From Pogonophryne albipinna (Eukaryota > Chordata > Actinopteri > Perciformes > Artedidraconidae), in NCBI GenBank assembly GCA_028583405.1, contig CM053247.1, positions 6,778,058 through 6,842,057 on the forward strand: a stretch of DNA of 64,000 nt, read 5' to 3'. The position numbers and the translations under genes were made by a program. The notes beneath the pieces are model-generated. The model was not told the DNA's origin, did no database searches, and saw only the letters and a program-made list of their open reading frames with translations. This document shows positions 33,606 to 45,594 of the stretch, piece by piece. Position 1 is the stretch's first letter, and each line of letters starts with the position of its first letter.

Positions 33606-35237
33606 TCCTGGGGGAACGTCTGTCAGTCATCCTAGTGGCTCCAGATCGCCGCGGGGTGCCGTGGTTTCGTAGAGATGACACAGATGATGGAGGACCAGCC
33701 CTGGGCGATTCCCCAGGTCTGGGGGGCGATGTCTCAGGAAGCAGGGGCAATAGGGGCGTTACCCACTCTGGGCCAACCTCTCCAGGCTTGGCTCCTGAGA
33801 GGGACAGGCTGAGACAGGGGGGACTGTCTGACAAAGTTATTCAGACTATCCAGGCAGCAAGAGCAGGATCCACCACAGCCTGTTACAGGACGAAGTGGCT
33901 GGGATTCCAGCGGTGGTGTGAGGAGCGGAGTCTAGAGCCCCTATCTTATACGTTGGGCTCTATTCTGTCCTACTTACAGTTACTGGTGGACAGGGGGCTT
34001 GTTCATTCCACAGTTAAAGTGTAAGCAGCAGCCATTTCGTCCTGCCATGAGGGATTTGGCGGCAGGTCAGCCTTCAGTCAGCCGCTTATGTTGTGGTTTT
34101 TACAGGGGGTCAGGAGGCTGCGCACAGTAGTGCACGCCTCCGCCCCACAGTGGGACCTGCCGTTGGTGCTCGAGGCTCTGGTCTCAGAACCATTTGAGCC
34201 TCTGGAGCTCTCCTCTCTGAAAGCACTGTCATGGAAGACAGCGTTGCTACTTGCCTTGACTTCAGCCAAGAGAGTGTCCGAGCTGACCACTCTGTCGGTA
34301 CACCCAAGCTGCCTTTTGATCGGGGTGACCGTAGTGGGACGACACTCAGACGGAACCCCTCCTTTGTTCCCAAGAACGTAAGGAGTTCGTTCAGGTCAAG
34401 GGGTATACAGTTAGGTGGCTTCAGTCTTCCACTCCATATTGGGGCCAGGGAGGCTAAATTTCACCTCCTCTGCCCGGTGCGTGCGCTAGTATGTTATGTG
34501 GAGCGCACAGCTTCGATTAGGCGCACTTAACAGCTGTTTGTGTGCTTTGGAGGTGGTGTGGCCGGTAAAGCTCTGTCCAAGAAACGCCTGGCAGGATGGC
34601 TCTGCGAGTGCATTTCACATGCCTCCGGAGAGGCGGGGAGAGCCTTCCCCACGGGGGTCCGTGCACACACGGGGTATGGCTGTGTCAACAGCCTTATTCA
34701 ACAGCGTGAGTGTGGAGGCCATATGCACGGTGGCGTCTTGGTCCACGCCAGGCCCCTTCATAAGGTTTTATCTCTTGGACATGTCTGGCTGCTTTTCATC
34801 GTCTGTGCGTGCTGGGGCAACACAGGACTGGTGAGGGGGGGGGGGCTGTGGGTCAGTAGGTATCTGACCCCCCCTGGACATAATGCACTTATGTTTTCCC
34901 ATGCTCCTTAGGGACCCGGGGAACATGGGGTGCAGTAAGCCCCATGCAGGGCTGGAGAGCCCTCTTCACTATTTTTCATGCACACTCTTCACGAGGTAAG
35001 TGTGTCTGAGTGTGCTCTACCAGCCAAGTAAGCTGCGGCCCGACTTCTCCACAGTCACAACCGGAGGAGAAGAAGTTGCGGTGCAGTGGCTGTTAACCAA
35101 AAGCCGGTCAGGGGCAGTGTGATGGGTCGATGTTGTTGGACGACAGGGCGTTTATGCATCAGGGCTCCACCCACTGTACCCATAGAGTCCAGTAGAGGGC
35201 GGAGTCTGTGTAAGATATAACGGGGGGTTACGTACAG
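33606..35237 (+). pseudogene. Second DIRS copy, recombinase region, decayed
   Basis: Plus-strand frames align in order with the first DIRS copy: the end of the methyltransferase-like part (LSVILVAPDRRGVPWFR), the SAM-like segment (TACYRTKWLGFQRWCEERSL), the first catalytic arginine (ALTSAKRVSELTTLS) and later VEAICTVASWSTPGPFIRFY with the catalytic tyrosine. A stop falls after STVKV near 34022 and at least two frameshifts follow. It retains the middle segment (34375-34560) that the first copy has lost. The end 'ggggggttacgta' at 35225 resembles the DIRS terminal 'ggggttacgtattg'. RT and gag are absent, so it is 5'-truncated. Confidence 0.85.
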
Positions 35238-35503
35238 AGTTGGGTGTAACGCGTTACAACGTTACTGTAATAATATTACTTTTGTCGGTAACGGAGTACA
35301 GGGTGTCCGCGGGGTCTTAAAAAGTATTAAAAGTTGATAAATCAATTTTGCGAAAATTAAGGCTATTAAAAAGTATTAAAAAGTATTAAACGGCATTTTC
35401 CAAGGTATTAAGAAGGTCCACAGCAACGACAACATGAAACACCCTTTAATTTACTGAAACAACATGTCGGGAAACCCCCTCAAGGTGGCCCATGCATAGC
35501 GTG

Positions 35504-36294
35504 TGTTATCTGTGTTGGTTTTTCTCGCGTCCAGGAGAGAAGCTTAAAAGGAGACTAAATGGAGTCTCTGAGATGGGGTCAAATTGGTACTTTAATTAAA
35601 AATAAAGGCGCGGTTATGTTACAAACAGAATATGTGTTCGACAGAAAGAGCAGCTCTGTCTCTGGGGCCTCGCAGGTAAAGAAAAAGGGCCGTCTCCTCA
35701 GGTCCCGCTGTTTATATATATCCTCTGCTGGCTCCTCCCAGCGGGCCGGCGCGCCACGTCTTAATGTCCGTTGTTTCGCATATCAGAGGATACAGACATT
35801 GTACATTCAATATATCTAAACACGGCTTTTCTCTTCCTTAACTCTTTCATGACTTTTCATTTAACACATTCTAACCGCTGTAATCAATACTCCAAAAAGT
35901 ACAGGAAATACTTCACAGCTGGAGTTTCTGGTCGTTCCGGAAGTTGTCACATACTACTCACATCTGAAAACAATAACGTACTCAAATAAACTGTATCTTC
36001 ATTTAATATTCAACAACAATAATAATAATACCTCAACGTCTATAGTTGTAGTGTTGAAATCAGTAGGTTTCGGTGTGCAACATCATATCATCTCGCTGCT
36101 AAATTCACCTCTATAGTAAATGATATATTAGCCTCATGCTAAATGCTAACCGGAGATGAAGGATTTTCAGAATAAAAGCTTAACAACTGGTTGTGCACAG
36201 GAACTTCTGGTTTTTCAGTATAAAACAGCTTTTAAACTGACTGTATGTTTTATGGTTCATTATGTTATCAAAACATTGATTTTAATTTCTAACA
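35504..36294 (-). repeat. ERV 3' LTR
   Basis: 791 bp, TGTTATCTGTGTTGG to TTAATTTCTAACA as printed. By eye, only five substitutions separate it from the other LTR, and there are no length differences. On the element strand it is preceded by the purine tract AAGGAGGGA, a likely plus-strand primer. Confidence 0.95.
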
Positions 36295-36295
36295 G

Positions 36296-36304
36296 TCCCT
36301 CCTT
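36296..36304 (-). promoter_or_regulatory. Polypurine tract
   Basis: AAGGAGGGA on the minus strand, one base from the 3' LTR boundary, the normal place for plus-strand priming. Six similar purine runs lie further inside the provirus. Confidence 0.7.
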
Positions 36305-36863
36305 ACACACCTAAAAGGTGTGTATAATACTGAAATCAATGAGTTCTTCATCTGAACTCTACATAGTACATAACTCATATCAAAAATATACAATAAAAAT
36401 GGAATGTTTCGAATAGCCTCAACTTTACAAAAATACTTTGACTGTGTTCAAACATAAAAGCTTTCCCTTGTGCATAACTTCTAGTGTTAACATTCAATAT
36501 GGTTCTTCAAAATAGCAGCAATGGCTTGGTATCAGAACATTTCTTCCTCCCTCCTTTCACAGAAACCGTTCTCATACCACGCTCAGTGTTAAGGCACTTG
36601 TTTTTACAAAGTGAAAAGAAACAACCCATTTTAAAATAGTAATGATTCTAAAATGCATGAAATCTATCATATAGAACAGTGAAAAATAATAAAAATAAAA
36701 ATACACTATCTTGGAATAGTATAAGTAAATTGAAATGGATTCACGCTATTTTAGCATTTTATTTTGCTCACTTCTTCACATTATTTCATCATTTAGAGAA
36801 TCACATCGGCTGGCCATTCATTGAACAATCTCATCTCTGAACATCCATATCATTTAAACTCAT

Positions 36864-36983
36864 TCAAACTAACTCATCATTTTCATCAACATCTGTATAT
36901 GGGGGTGGATCGTCCTGTTCTACTAGCATTTGTAACTGTCTCCTCATGAGAAATTTACCCTCCCTCCTTTCATACCATTTAAG
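36864..36983 (-). pseudogene. ERV env C-terminal relic (cytoplasmic tail)
   Basis: A frame of about 39 residues ending at TGA 36866-36864. It is basic at its start (KWYERREGK), then acidic with a PPPY motif, a late-domain type sequence that recruits budding machinery in retroviruses. It lies 3' of the other env relics and upstream of the purine tract, as expected for the Env tail. It is too short and disconnected to be functional. Confidence 0.55.
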
Positions 36984-37039
36984 GTATGAAAGTAATATGT
37001 TCTCTAGAAGAGGCCGTTGTGATCAATGGGTATTTTAGG

Positions 37040-37263
37040 ACATGGAATTAATGCAACATCTAGGCCTCCCCTGGGCGCCCCTATGCTATCCTTGTACCCT
37101 GGAGCCTAAACTCCCCCTGGGACTGGTCTCTTAGCCCTACTGGCTTTGGGGTGTTTCGCCATGTTGTTTAAAAACATCCCTGGCTGTGCTAGTGCACAGG
37201 TCCCAGCCCAATCCTGTGGCAAGACTGAGTACAAGGTTTTAGTTCCACGATACCACCAAACAT
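37040..37263 (-). pseudogene. ERV env surface/transmembrane junction relic
   Basis: An open stretch 37263-37106 contains a Trp-rich start, an 'LPxDWxGTCAL' segment of the kind found near the end of gamma-type surface subunits, and a basic RAKR furin-like site, then a TAG. A later short frame resumes. The relic shows that an envelope gene was present; stops and frame changes break it. Confidence 0.55.
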
Positions 37264-39042
37264 CTACTCTGGGGTACGGCACTTTAGACAGTCATTTCTG
37301 GGAGAAGATTTTGGTCAATTACAACAGTTGTAGAATTTCATCACTTAAAAGTTCCTACTTGGTGGCTTTGGGTGGTCTGTTCTAATACAGTGATAAAGTC
37401 CCTGAAATGGTGTGAAAACCGGTGTAATATCAATAACGCATTACACTAATTTATTTTCAATTCTGGTCTACTTAAATAACTATGCTGAGTCCTTTTAACA
37501 GTGTGTGGAAGCTTGGGTGCCCGAGCATGTGATAATTACTCCCTCCTTTAACAAGGACTTTAAAAACAGAAGTCATTTCATTAATGGTTTGTAGTTCAAT
37601 TCAGGAATTTTCACTCTTGGCAGATATGTTTCTCCTTTTAATTAAAATTTTCAATCGCTCTTTGCCTAGTGTCTTTTTAAAACTCTACCTCTTGGACGAC
37701 AAACAAATGTTGTTTCCACCTTAACAGTTCTCCTGAGGTAATAACCATGCTAGATTGTAATACTTTCTTTGGCTTGGTTCGAGCTCTACCTTTAACATTT
37801 TCCATTCAAATAAAGATTTGCCTGCTATCTATATTGTAACAAATTAAATCTTCCCCAAATTCTCACATGAATAAGAATCTCTATAAGAATAATTTGTTTA
37901 TATGATGAAAAGATTGAATAATATGTTCTACCCTCAGTGTGTTTTTAGGATTATTTTCTAATAAGTGTGTTTATGTGTAAACTCACTCACTCCTGTGTTC
38001 CTTCTCTCCCCTCTGGTTGTCAAGCCACGACCCCCTCACGTTCTGCTGGACCACGCGAACTCCTCTGGTTCCGTCCTCTCCTCCGTCTTGTCTTCTCCTC
38101 AGTCCATCCGCTCTTAGATCCTCCCGCTGTAACTCTTTTCAGTGGCCCAACTGCTTTGCATTTCATCTCCTCCTTTTCAGTCTCTATGCTGTTGCATGGA
38201 GGGCGTATTCCGCTCTCATGTCCCACACTCTGCTCTTGTGCCAAATCTCGTGGCTCAGGCTGGAACTTCATGTCCTGTATGAGGGACCGATGAGTTTGCC
38301 TCTTTGTCAGCATGCTGGTTTGGTTCTGGATGCCTCAGGTCGTTGTTGGTTCAGCTCGGGTTCTCTGTCTGTTCGATGGAGGAGGAGGAGTCTCCTGTGG
38401 TGAGGTCATTTGTCTGAAGATGGGGTCGTAGCGTTCTGACAGGCAGAGAGAGAGAGAGAGATCTCGGGACGCATTACCTATAGCTAATTCTAACACACTG
38501 AGGTTAAATATATCCAATCCTTTCCACGCTATTTTCCTAATCTTACTATCTGTCTTAGATGTTAAATGTCATCTAAACCCAATTAATGTCTACTAATGGT
38601 TGTGCCATATCCCTAAACATTGTTTCCACCAACTGTAACATGGCTACTCCAAATAACTCTTTCAGGAAACCATTTTCTTCTATAACTAAAAATACCTACA
38701 TGTTTCAAGCACCACATATTTCACACACTATAAAAGAACGTCCCCATATTTTCTCCATCACTTTAAATCTCACTGTTATTTAGAACATAAGTAACTTCTG
38801 TGACAGGACATATCTGCAATGTCGCCACAATCTGCTGGGGAACTTTGTTCATAGAGTTTGTACGTACAAAGCTGTACTTGTGGGTTAGTAGCCTGTTTCT
38901 ACTGGAATCATTTTCAATAATTTTGCTCAGGTCACCGGTCGGTTGTAACAGGGGGTGTTTCTGGTACAGACTAAAACATGGATCCAGTGTATTTGGAGAT
39001 TCCCCTAATCTGTAAATCCCCATCACTGATTATCCCGATCAC
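37264..39042 (-). other. ERV env region, decayed
   Basis: No continuous frame on the element strand between the env leader and the junction relic. Plus-strand frames at 37967-38403 have no recognisable domain and are considered chance. Confidence 0.4.
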
Positions 39043-39399
39043 TTAAACCCATCTCATCATTTGATACAAGAACTGCATATATGGGGGGTGAATCATCTTG
39101 ATTGTAACCGCCTCACCTTTGGGAACGAGTATTTCTAACTCCTCCTCTTGTTGCTCAGCTGATCTTTTGGCTCTGGGGATAAGTGAAAGTCTCTCAAACA
39201 CAGCTGGAGTTTTGTTAGTGATGTGGGCATTCTCTATGAGTGGACTAATGGATCCATGTCTTACTTGATATTGTACTCCCCATCCAACCAGAAAGGTGCC
39301 AAATGTAATGAGCACAATCAACAATGCTATTCTGACTCTTATCCCTAGGGGACCCCACAATTGCTTTGGCTTTGTTCTTGACATCTCTATTTTCTCCAT
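39043..39399 (-). CDS. ERV env N-terminal relic (leader with membrane segment)
   Basis: A 118-residue frame. A basic N-terminus (residues 1-21) precedes a hydrophobic helix (about 22-42, ALLIVLITFGTFLVGWG), and a basic RAKRS site sits at 76-80. It lies just downstream of the integrase relic and upstream of the env junction relic, so it is read as the Env leader plus the beginning of the surface subunit. The frame ends at residue 118, far short of a complete envelope protein. It could alternatively be a small accessory membrane protein. Confidence 0.5.
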   Translation of the reverse strand: MEKIEMSRTKPKQLWGPLGIRVRIALLIVLITFGTFLVGWGVQYQVRHGSISPLIENAHITNKTPAVFERLSLIPRAKRSAEQQEEELEILVPKGEAVTIKMIHPPYMQFLYQMMRWV

Positions 39400-39699
39400 G
39401 GTTGTGTCAGTTACAGAATTTAAATAATGAGTACTATAATAACGTATACAAAAATTGGACTCTTTTTCAGATGTAAAACAAAAAATAGGTTTTCACTTTA
39501 GTGTACAATCTATAAAAATCTATAGACTATTCGTCTTTTGAGCTGTTTCTATCTTTATCTTATTTATATTTATTGTTTTGTTCCAGCTCTGCCAAATCAG
39601 TCCTAACTCCCAATAATGTTCTGGAAGTTGCCAGTGAAGGGTGACAATGTGTGAGGTGGTGTCAATTTGCTCCTTTTTCTTTACCTTTAAACCGGAGCG

Positions 39700-39845
39700 C
39701 GTGTGAAGTTCATTACAACTTCTCACTGTTCCGTCCACCGGGGATCAGCTCACTGTCTTTTGTGAACTTTCACCCTCACCCAATCACCTGGCCGAACAGG
39801 AGTCTCTTCTGGTGTCTCGTCTGGTATCTCTGTAGCTTTCCTAGC
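39700..39845 (-). pseudogene. ERV integrase C-terminal relic
   Basis: The frame includes VRPGDWVRVKVHKR, the conserved SH3-like C-terminal block of retroviral integrases, then a TGA (39752-39750) and a continuing 'DPRW' stretch. A further basic piece reads nearby in another frame. This is the only part of pol recognised. Confidence 0.6.
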
Positions 39846-41426
39846 CTGTGTAGACAAAACTTGGATAATATTACTCAGAGTTCTGACATATTCATTACTT
39901 TTATTCGTCTAATATCTAAAACTGGACCACTCCCTCCTTGGAGAAGGCCCAAGCTTTGGCATACCTCTTGTTGTTATGAGACCTATTGTTAACTACATGT
40001 TATTATTTATTAACTACAACGTCACTGAAATCAACATATCTGTATAATCATGACACTCCCTCCTTTGAGCATAACATGCTCAATTAATATTGCAATGATT
40101 ACCCTATTCTGAACAGGACATGTAAAACCCCTAACGTTGCATTAAATAAATATAACTTGTCCGTGTACCCATAAGGCGTACAAAAAATATCGTATGATGT
40201 ATGGTTTTCTGATGGTATAAAAACATTTTAACTCAAATCTGCCATTAGCACAAAAAATTGTTTACTTGTTTCAATAATGGCTTTTGTCCTGGTGTTATGC
40301 ATCATTGCTGTGAAAAACAATACCCCTGGTTTCGCTAATGCGTCTCAATAACTCTAGGATTAGAGGATTGGTTGATACTGCTGAACAAAGATATGATAAA
40401 ATAATATTTCTCTAAACTAGAGGGAAAATACGAACTATTCTCACAGAGGGTGACATGCATGGAGGGCTGGTGCCCCTCACTCAAAATGAGATATTGCCTT
40501 ACGCACTACATTATAAATCAGTAAAGTTACTCAAGAATAAATAAATAAAAACTGATTCTTGAAACTGTTGTAAAAACCCTACAACTTTGTCATCCAAGCT
40601 CTCAATCAGTGTTATGTTATTTAATCTGCAGCTCATTGCCTTAAAACAGATACTTAAGACTGATAACATTTTGTTTAAGAAAAATGTAATCTGACTCCAT
40701 AAATCACATAATTGTTTGACTAAAAAAACTACACTTCCACTAACAATAAATGAAGTTCCCCTTTAAACACAGCCCCGGTCTTCTGACGGGGTCTATCTAT
40801 GTACTGGCTGGAAAATGTTGTGCCAGTCTCTGTCGATCCGTCACTGTTCTCCCGCTAACAGTCACTCTCTAGTTCTGCTGGGTTCTTGTTGACTTCTTCA
40901 CTGGTTTGAGACAAGCGACCCTATCGGACACCTCCCTTTGTAGCCAGACTTCACCACAGCAGAATCGAGTTTCTGTTCTCAGGTCTCAACAGCTCCACGT
41001 CAGGTGTATCGCCGCCCCTTGAACTGCAGTCGGTGTAAACCGGAGGACTTGGTAAGGATCCTCCGTCTTGGGCGAGTACTAGGTTTCCGTCTTCATATTT
41101 TTAGTGGAAACCCGTCGTCTTGACCTCACTAGCTGTGTGGACACAATAGTTTTCTGTGTAGGGGAACAACATCACTCGTAATCTCTTTTCTTCTCATAAT
41201 AATAGTCTGCTAAATGTTCTATTCTGTGGATGCTTTATGTGTAAATGCAATATGCTACTCACTATCTTTTGAATAACATTAAACCTCTCCCTCCTGTGGT
41301 GACAGATATGGCTCAATGTAGCTGGATTTCAAAATACCCTTGGGCTGAGGATGCATCACCTGGTGGTCGGACCCTCTAAGCTTCCTCATTGTTGTGGTTG
41401 ATACCAGGGTGTCAGTGGCATTTGGA
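39846..41426 (-). other. ERV region where pol should be
   Basis: About 1.6 kb between gag and the integrase relic. Complete protease-RT-RNase H-integrase needs roughly 3 kb or more, and no RT active-site box was found on the minus strand. Taken as deleted and decayed pol. Confidence 0.55.
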
Positions 41427-42224
41427 TCATGTTTGGCACCCCTGTTCGTCTTTGAGATCTCTGGGACCCCCTGCCTCCGTTGTCATCATGGAAACCTCCC
41501 CGGGGTAACTGCATGGAGGGCCGTTGTTTGGTGCATGTGGTGGGTATTTCATTTGTTGTTGTGGACAATCTCTAGCCCAATGGCCCACTTGGCTGCAATG
41601 GTAACATCCCTCAAACCGTAAACGTCTTCTGCCTGTGCCTCCTTGGAAACCTCCTGGTTGTTGGTTCTGATTCTCTGGCACTATCTGAGATTTAACCGTT
41701 TGAGGTGTCTGCCCTGCATTCTCTGGTTCTTCCTGAGCTTGAATTGTTGGAGGTGTCTGCCCTGCCTTCTCTGGAAGTTTCCCCTCCCTTCTCCTTGTCT
41801 TGTTCCTACAAGCTACGGTGTCTTTTGTTTTTTCTGCTATGTCTTCCCTCACTGGCAGGTCTGCCACTCGGACCACATTTATGCTGTGTGCCAATAGGCT
41901 GGCATATTCCAGATGGAGTATCAGACTTGTAACTCTTATAAATCTTTCTTCAGCTTCCCTCCATATACTTAGCTGTTGTAGGCATTGTTCGTTCTCATAG
42001 GCGAGTACTGCTCTTCTATGGGCTTTTGCTGGTCCAGGTTGATCATCTGCTGGAATCAGTCCTCTTGTTTGCCACTGTTCCAACAGTTTCTCTATTTGGT
42101 TCCATGTCTTCTGTCTTTTAATTTGAAAGGTTAAAGCATCTGATCTGATTTTTACCCTTGCCTTGATATCTGCAGTTGAGCCTGGCTCTGCGTCTGGTCT
42201 CAACTTAGTTTCTTTCGGTGACAT
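41427..42224 (-). CDS. ERV gag protein with CCHC zinc knuckle
   Basis: A 265-residue frame. The N-terminal 130 residues are basic and helical (KARVKIRSDALTFQIKRQ), residues 135-200 are Pro/Gln/Glu-rich with a repeated 'AGQTP' unit, and residues 207-220 form one zinc knuckle (CYHCSQVGHWARDC), the RNA-binding nucleocapsid motif. The frame ends shortly after the knuckle, where protease would follow in a full provirus. At 265 residues it is short for a retroviral Gag, so the matrix/capsid part may be reduced. It would package element RNA if expressed. Confidence 0.8.
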   Translation of the reverse strand: MSPKETKLRPDAEPGSTADIKARVKIRSDALTFQIKRQKTWNQIEKLLEQWQTRGLIPADDQPGPAKAHRRAVLAYENEQCLQQLSIWREAEERFIRVTSLILHLEYASLLAHSINVVRVADLPVREDIAEKTKDTVACRNKTRRREGKLPEKAGQTPPTIQAQEEPENAGQTPQTVKSQIVPENQNQQPGGFQGGTGRRRLRFEGCYHCSQVGHWARDCPQQQMKYPPHAPNNGPPCSYPGEVSMMTTEAGGPRDLKDEQGCQT

Positions 42225-44336
42225 GCTCTCTTCCTATTCGAATGAATATTATTACGTTATCAAAGATTGAAACACTAATCCTCCGACTTGCACCTTCGTT
42301 CCTGATAAATAATATCCTATGTCATCCGAACTTTACTTTAAATCTGTTTTTTTTTTATTAAGTTCCTTTTTTTTTTTAATCATTTTTTAAGTTTTTCTTT
42401 TTTAATTATTATTATGATGTAAGTTTTTTGTAAAATATTAATAAAGTAAATTAAAAGATAACAATTATGCAAATTTTAAAATCTGAAATGTTAAAATAAA
42501 AATTGTACAGTCTATGGTTTTGACTTTTGAAATATGAAAATAGAAATCGGGTGAAAATCTAAATCCAGTGTGTACAGTGCATACCGACGTGTATGGAATT
42601 ATGCAAATGCCATAACTTGTGTTAGCTTCAATAAATTGGTGTTTGAATATTCTACAGTCTAGTTTGAAAGTCTATTATGTAAAATTTCTCATCTTTTAAT
42701 TAGAAACCACTTTGTAATTCCATCCTGGCGATTGGCACATGTGTTCATTCTTAACACTTAAAATCAAGCTTCAAAATGTTATAGTATCTTTGTAATAATT
42801 CTGTATTACCCGCAGAGTGCGCTGTTGTAATTTCCAGCTCAATCCACTAGGGATAGCTGTTGCAAAACTGACCTTTTTTAACAAGAAGAAGCTTATTTCC
42901 TTAAAAATGGGAAGAAAATTCGAATATGGTTAAACAACACAGCACATAACCGCCAAAACACATTTGCAAACAAGAATATTCAAAAAACCGCCAATACGCA
43001 CTTGCAAACAAGAATACTTCCAAAACCAGACTCCTACAAATACCAAACTTCCCACGGTAAGATAACCTGTCTATTTTATAGTTCCAACTCTGCAAAGAAA
43101 TATGATTTGTCCTTCTCAATATGGAGTGCCTAGCCTCATGTGAGTGCGACTGAGTGTGTAAAAACAAACACAGTACTTTCAATTAGCATTTCACCAAATG
43201 GCGACTGCCGTGTAGCTTATTTTCAACATGAGGGCAAAACAAGATGGCAACTGATTTTCCAACCTCTAACCTGAAGAACAAAGGGATTTGAAAACACACC
43301 TCGTGTCTCTCACAGGGGAGTTTAAATAATGGCGGGGTGCAATCTTGTCAAGAAAATTCAACACAAAACAACAATGTAGTTTAAAATAACATTTCTATCT
43401 AGTTTACTATGAAAAATGGGCTTTATCTTATTGATATCATCACTTAAAGTTAGGAACCCTCTTACGCTTAAGCTATAAACCTATCTGCGTAATATTTGAC
43501 TTTATAGTCCACTATTGGTCAACTGCTGCCATTTAGACACGCTAGGTGGGAGTACCATGGAGACTTATCAGCGACTATTAAATGACCGTCGTCAATTTAA
43601 CGTAATGCTGCTGTAATTCCAAATACCATATTCCACCCGCAATATCTTGGTTGAAAATAGAACAGTTATGACCACTGATAAAGGCTTAGACCTTAATCAA
43701 GCCTTTTTCTCAAAAAGGACTTTTTTTGAAACAGTTCTAAACTGTTTTCGACTAGCACTGTCTTCAGTTACTCAACCCTAAGTTGATACGCTATGCCTTG
43801 TTGGTCTTCAATTACTTGGTCCGTAACCAATTCGCTATGTCCCATAGATCTTAACAATAATCGTTAAATGGACTTATATATCCTTACGTCATAGGCTATC
43901 TAACTACTAACGTAACAAGAGACACCTACATGAAACCCCAACAAGACACCTATCCGAAGTACAATGACCACACACACATTTATATTTAAAATACAACACA
44001 CACAAATTAGTAGCATGCGGGGTTAAAATGTAAGAAAAATAAGAAATGTGAACTCACCCTGCTTGTGACAAAGCAACGCCCCAAGGTATATAATTTTTAT
44101 GGTTATAAATTTGGTTGTTTTAACATTAAATGCACAGCTATTTTCAGGATCCGCTGGCCTCCGTCAGACACACAAATTTAACATTGTCCTGCATAAACTA
44201 TGAGAAATTCGACATAACAGGTTTCCTCTTACCAAGTCTTTCGAGCTTGTGTGTGTCTAACGGACGCCGCGTCCCCTTCAAACAGCTGGTTGTAGTCTCT
44301 CCCGGTTCAACGAAGATCACGTCAGCTGGTCCCAAT
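42225..44336 (-). other. ERV leader between 5' LTR and gag
   Basis: 2.1 kb of AT-rich sequence with no recognised frame. Just inside the 5' LTR, on the element strand, 'attgggaccagctgacg' offers a TGG primer-site-like start, but no matching tRNA was identified. Confidence 0.45.
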
Positions 44337-45127
44337 TGTTATCTGTGTTGGTTTTTCTCGCGTCCAGGAGAGAAGCTTAAAAGGAGACTAAATGGAGTCT
44401 CTGAGATGGGGTCAAATTGGTACTTTAATTAAAAATAAAGGCGCGGTTATGTTACAAACAGAATATGTGTTCGACAGAAAGAGCAGTTCTGTCTCTGGGG
44501 CCTCGCAGGTAAAGAAAAAGGGCCGTCTCCTCAGGTCCCGCTGTTTATATATATCCTCTGCTGGCTCCTCCCAGCGGGCCGGCGCGCCACGTCTTAATGT
44601 CCGTTGTTTCGCATATCAGAGGATACAGACATTGTACATTCAATATATCTAAACACGGCTTTTCTCTTCCTTAACTCTTTCATGACTTTTCATTTAACAC
44701 ATTCTAACCGCTGTAATCAATACTCCAAAAAGTACAGGAAATACTTCACAGCTGGAGTTTCTGGTCGTTCCGGAAGTTGTCACATGCTACTCACATCTGA
44801 AAACAATAACGTACTCAAATAAACTGTACCTTCATTTAATATTCAACAACAATAATAATAATACCTCGACGTCTATAGTTGTAGTGTTGAAATCAGTAGG
44901 TTTCGGTGTGCAACATCATATCATCTCGCTGCTAAATTCACCTCTATAGTAAATGATATATTAGCCTCATGCTAAATGCTAACCGGAGATGAAGGATTTT
45001 CAGAATAAAAGCTTAACAACTGGTTGTGCACAGGAACTTCTGGTTTTTCAGTATAAAACAGCTTTTAAACTGACGGTATGTTTTATGGTTCATTATGTTA
45101 TCAAAACATTGATTTTAATTTCTAACA
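44337..45127 (-). repeat. ERV 5' LTR
   Basis: 791-bp partner of 35504-36294. Visible differences are at 44487, 44786, 44828, 44868 and 45076. Confidence 0.95.
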
Positions 45128-45499
45128 CGTGCCATAAAATGCTGCTTCTTATTTTAAGTTTCGTTGCCTTGCTCCGCTCTGTGGGGGGGGGTGTTATCTG
45201 CTGGTGGACTACTGAGAGATATACAGCAGGAGAACACGCCGTCCACCGCGGAGAATAAACAGAAGGACAACCATTAGTGATGGGTCGTTCGCGAACGATT
45301 CGTTCTTTTTGAACGAATCTTTGAAGTGAACGAGATGAACTGATTCCTCCCACAAAACGATTTGTTTGTTTGAGTCGCCGCCTTCCGCCAAAAGCTAAAG
45401 AGAAGCTGTTCGCGAACGACGAACTTAAAGAACTGTAGGAAACAGTTCAGAACTGTTTCCTACAGTGTACTGTAATCAGAGCCCTCTCACCTGAGCTCC

Positions 45500-45500
<1 letters not shown>

Positions 45501-45558
<58 letters not shown>
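45501..45558. repeat. (AC)29 microsatellite
   Basis: Uninterrupted AC within the 45275 hAT. Confidence 0.95.
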
Positions 45559-45560
<2 letters not shown>

Positions 45561-45594
45561 CTCAACCTGTCCGCAATAAAGAGGACGGATACCG

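Larger units (their letters stand above)
35504..45127 (-). mobile_element. Endogenous retrovirus, pol-deleted provirus
   Basis: Two direct 791-bp LTRs (TGTTA...TAACA) enclose 8 kb, with 4-bp TSD CGTG at 35500-35503 and 45128-45131. Orientation is minus: the gag frame, integrase tail relic, env relics and a purine tract next to the 35504-36294 LTR all follow in that order. Retroviral features suggest a class I (gamma/epsilon-like) ERV; this is inference from the Env and integrase relics. I could not match the sequence next to the 5' LTR with a specific tRNA. Confidence 0.9.

Noticed and set aside
37967..38403. Plus-strand frames of 108-128 residues in the provirus
   Set aside because: They oppose the element orientation, have no domain and are not repeated elsewhere.
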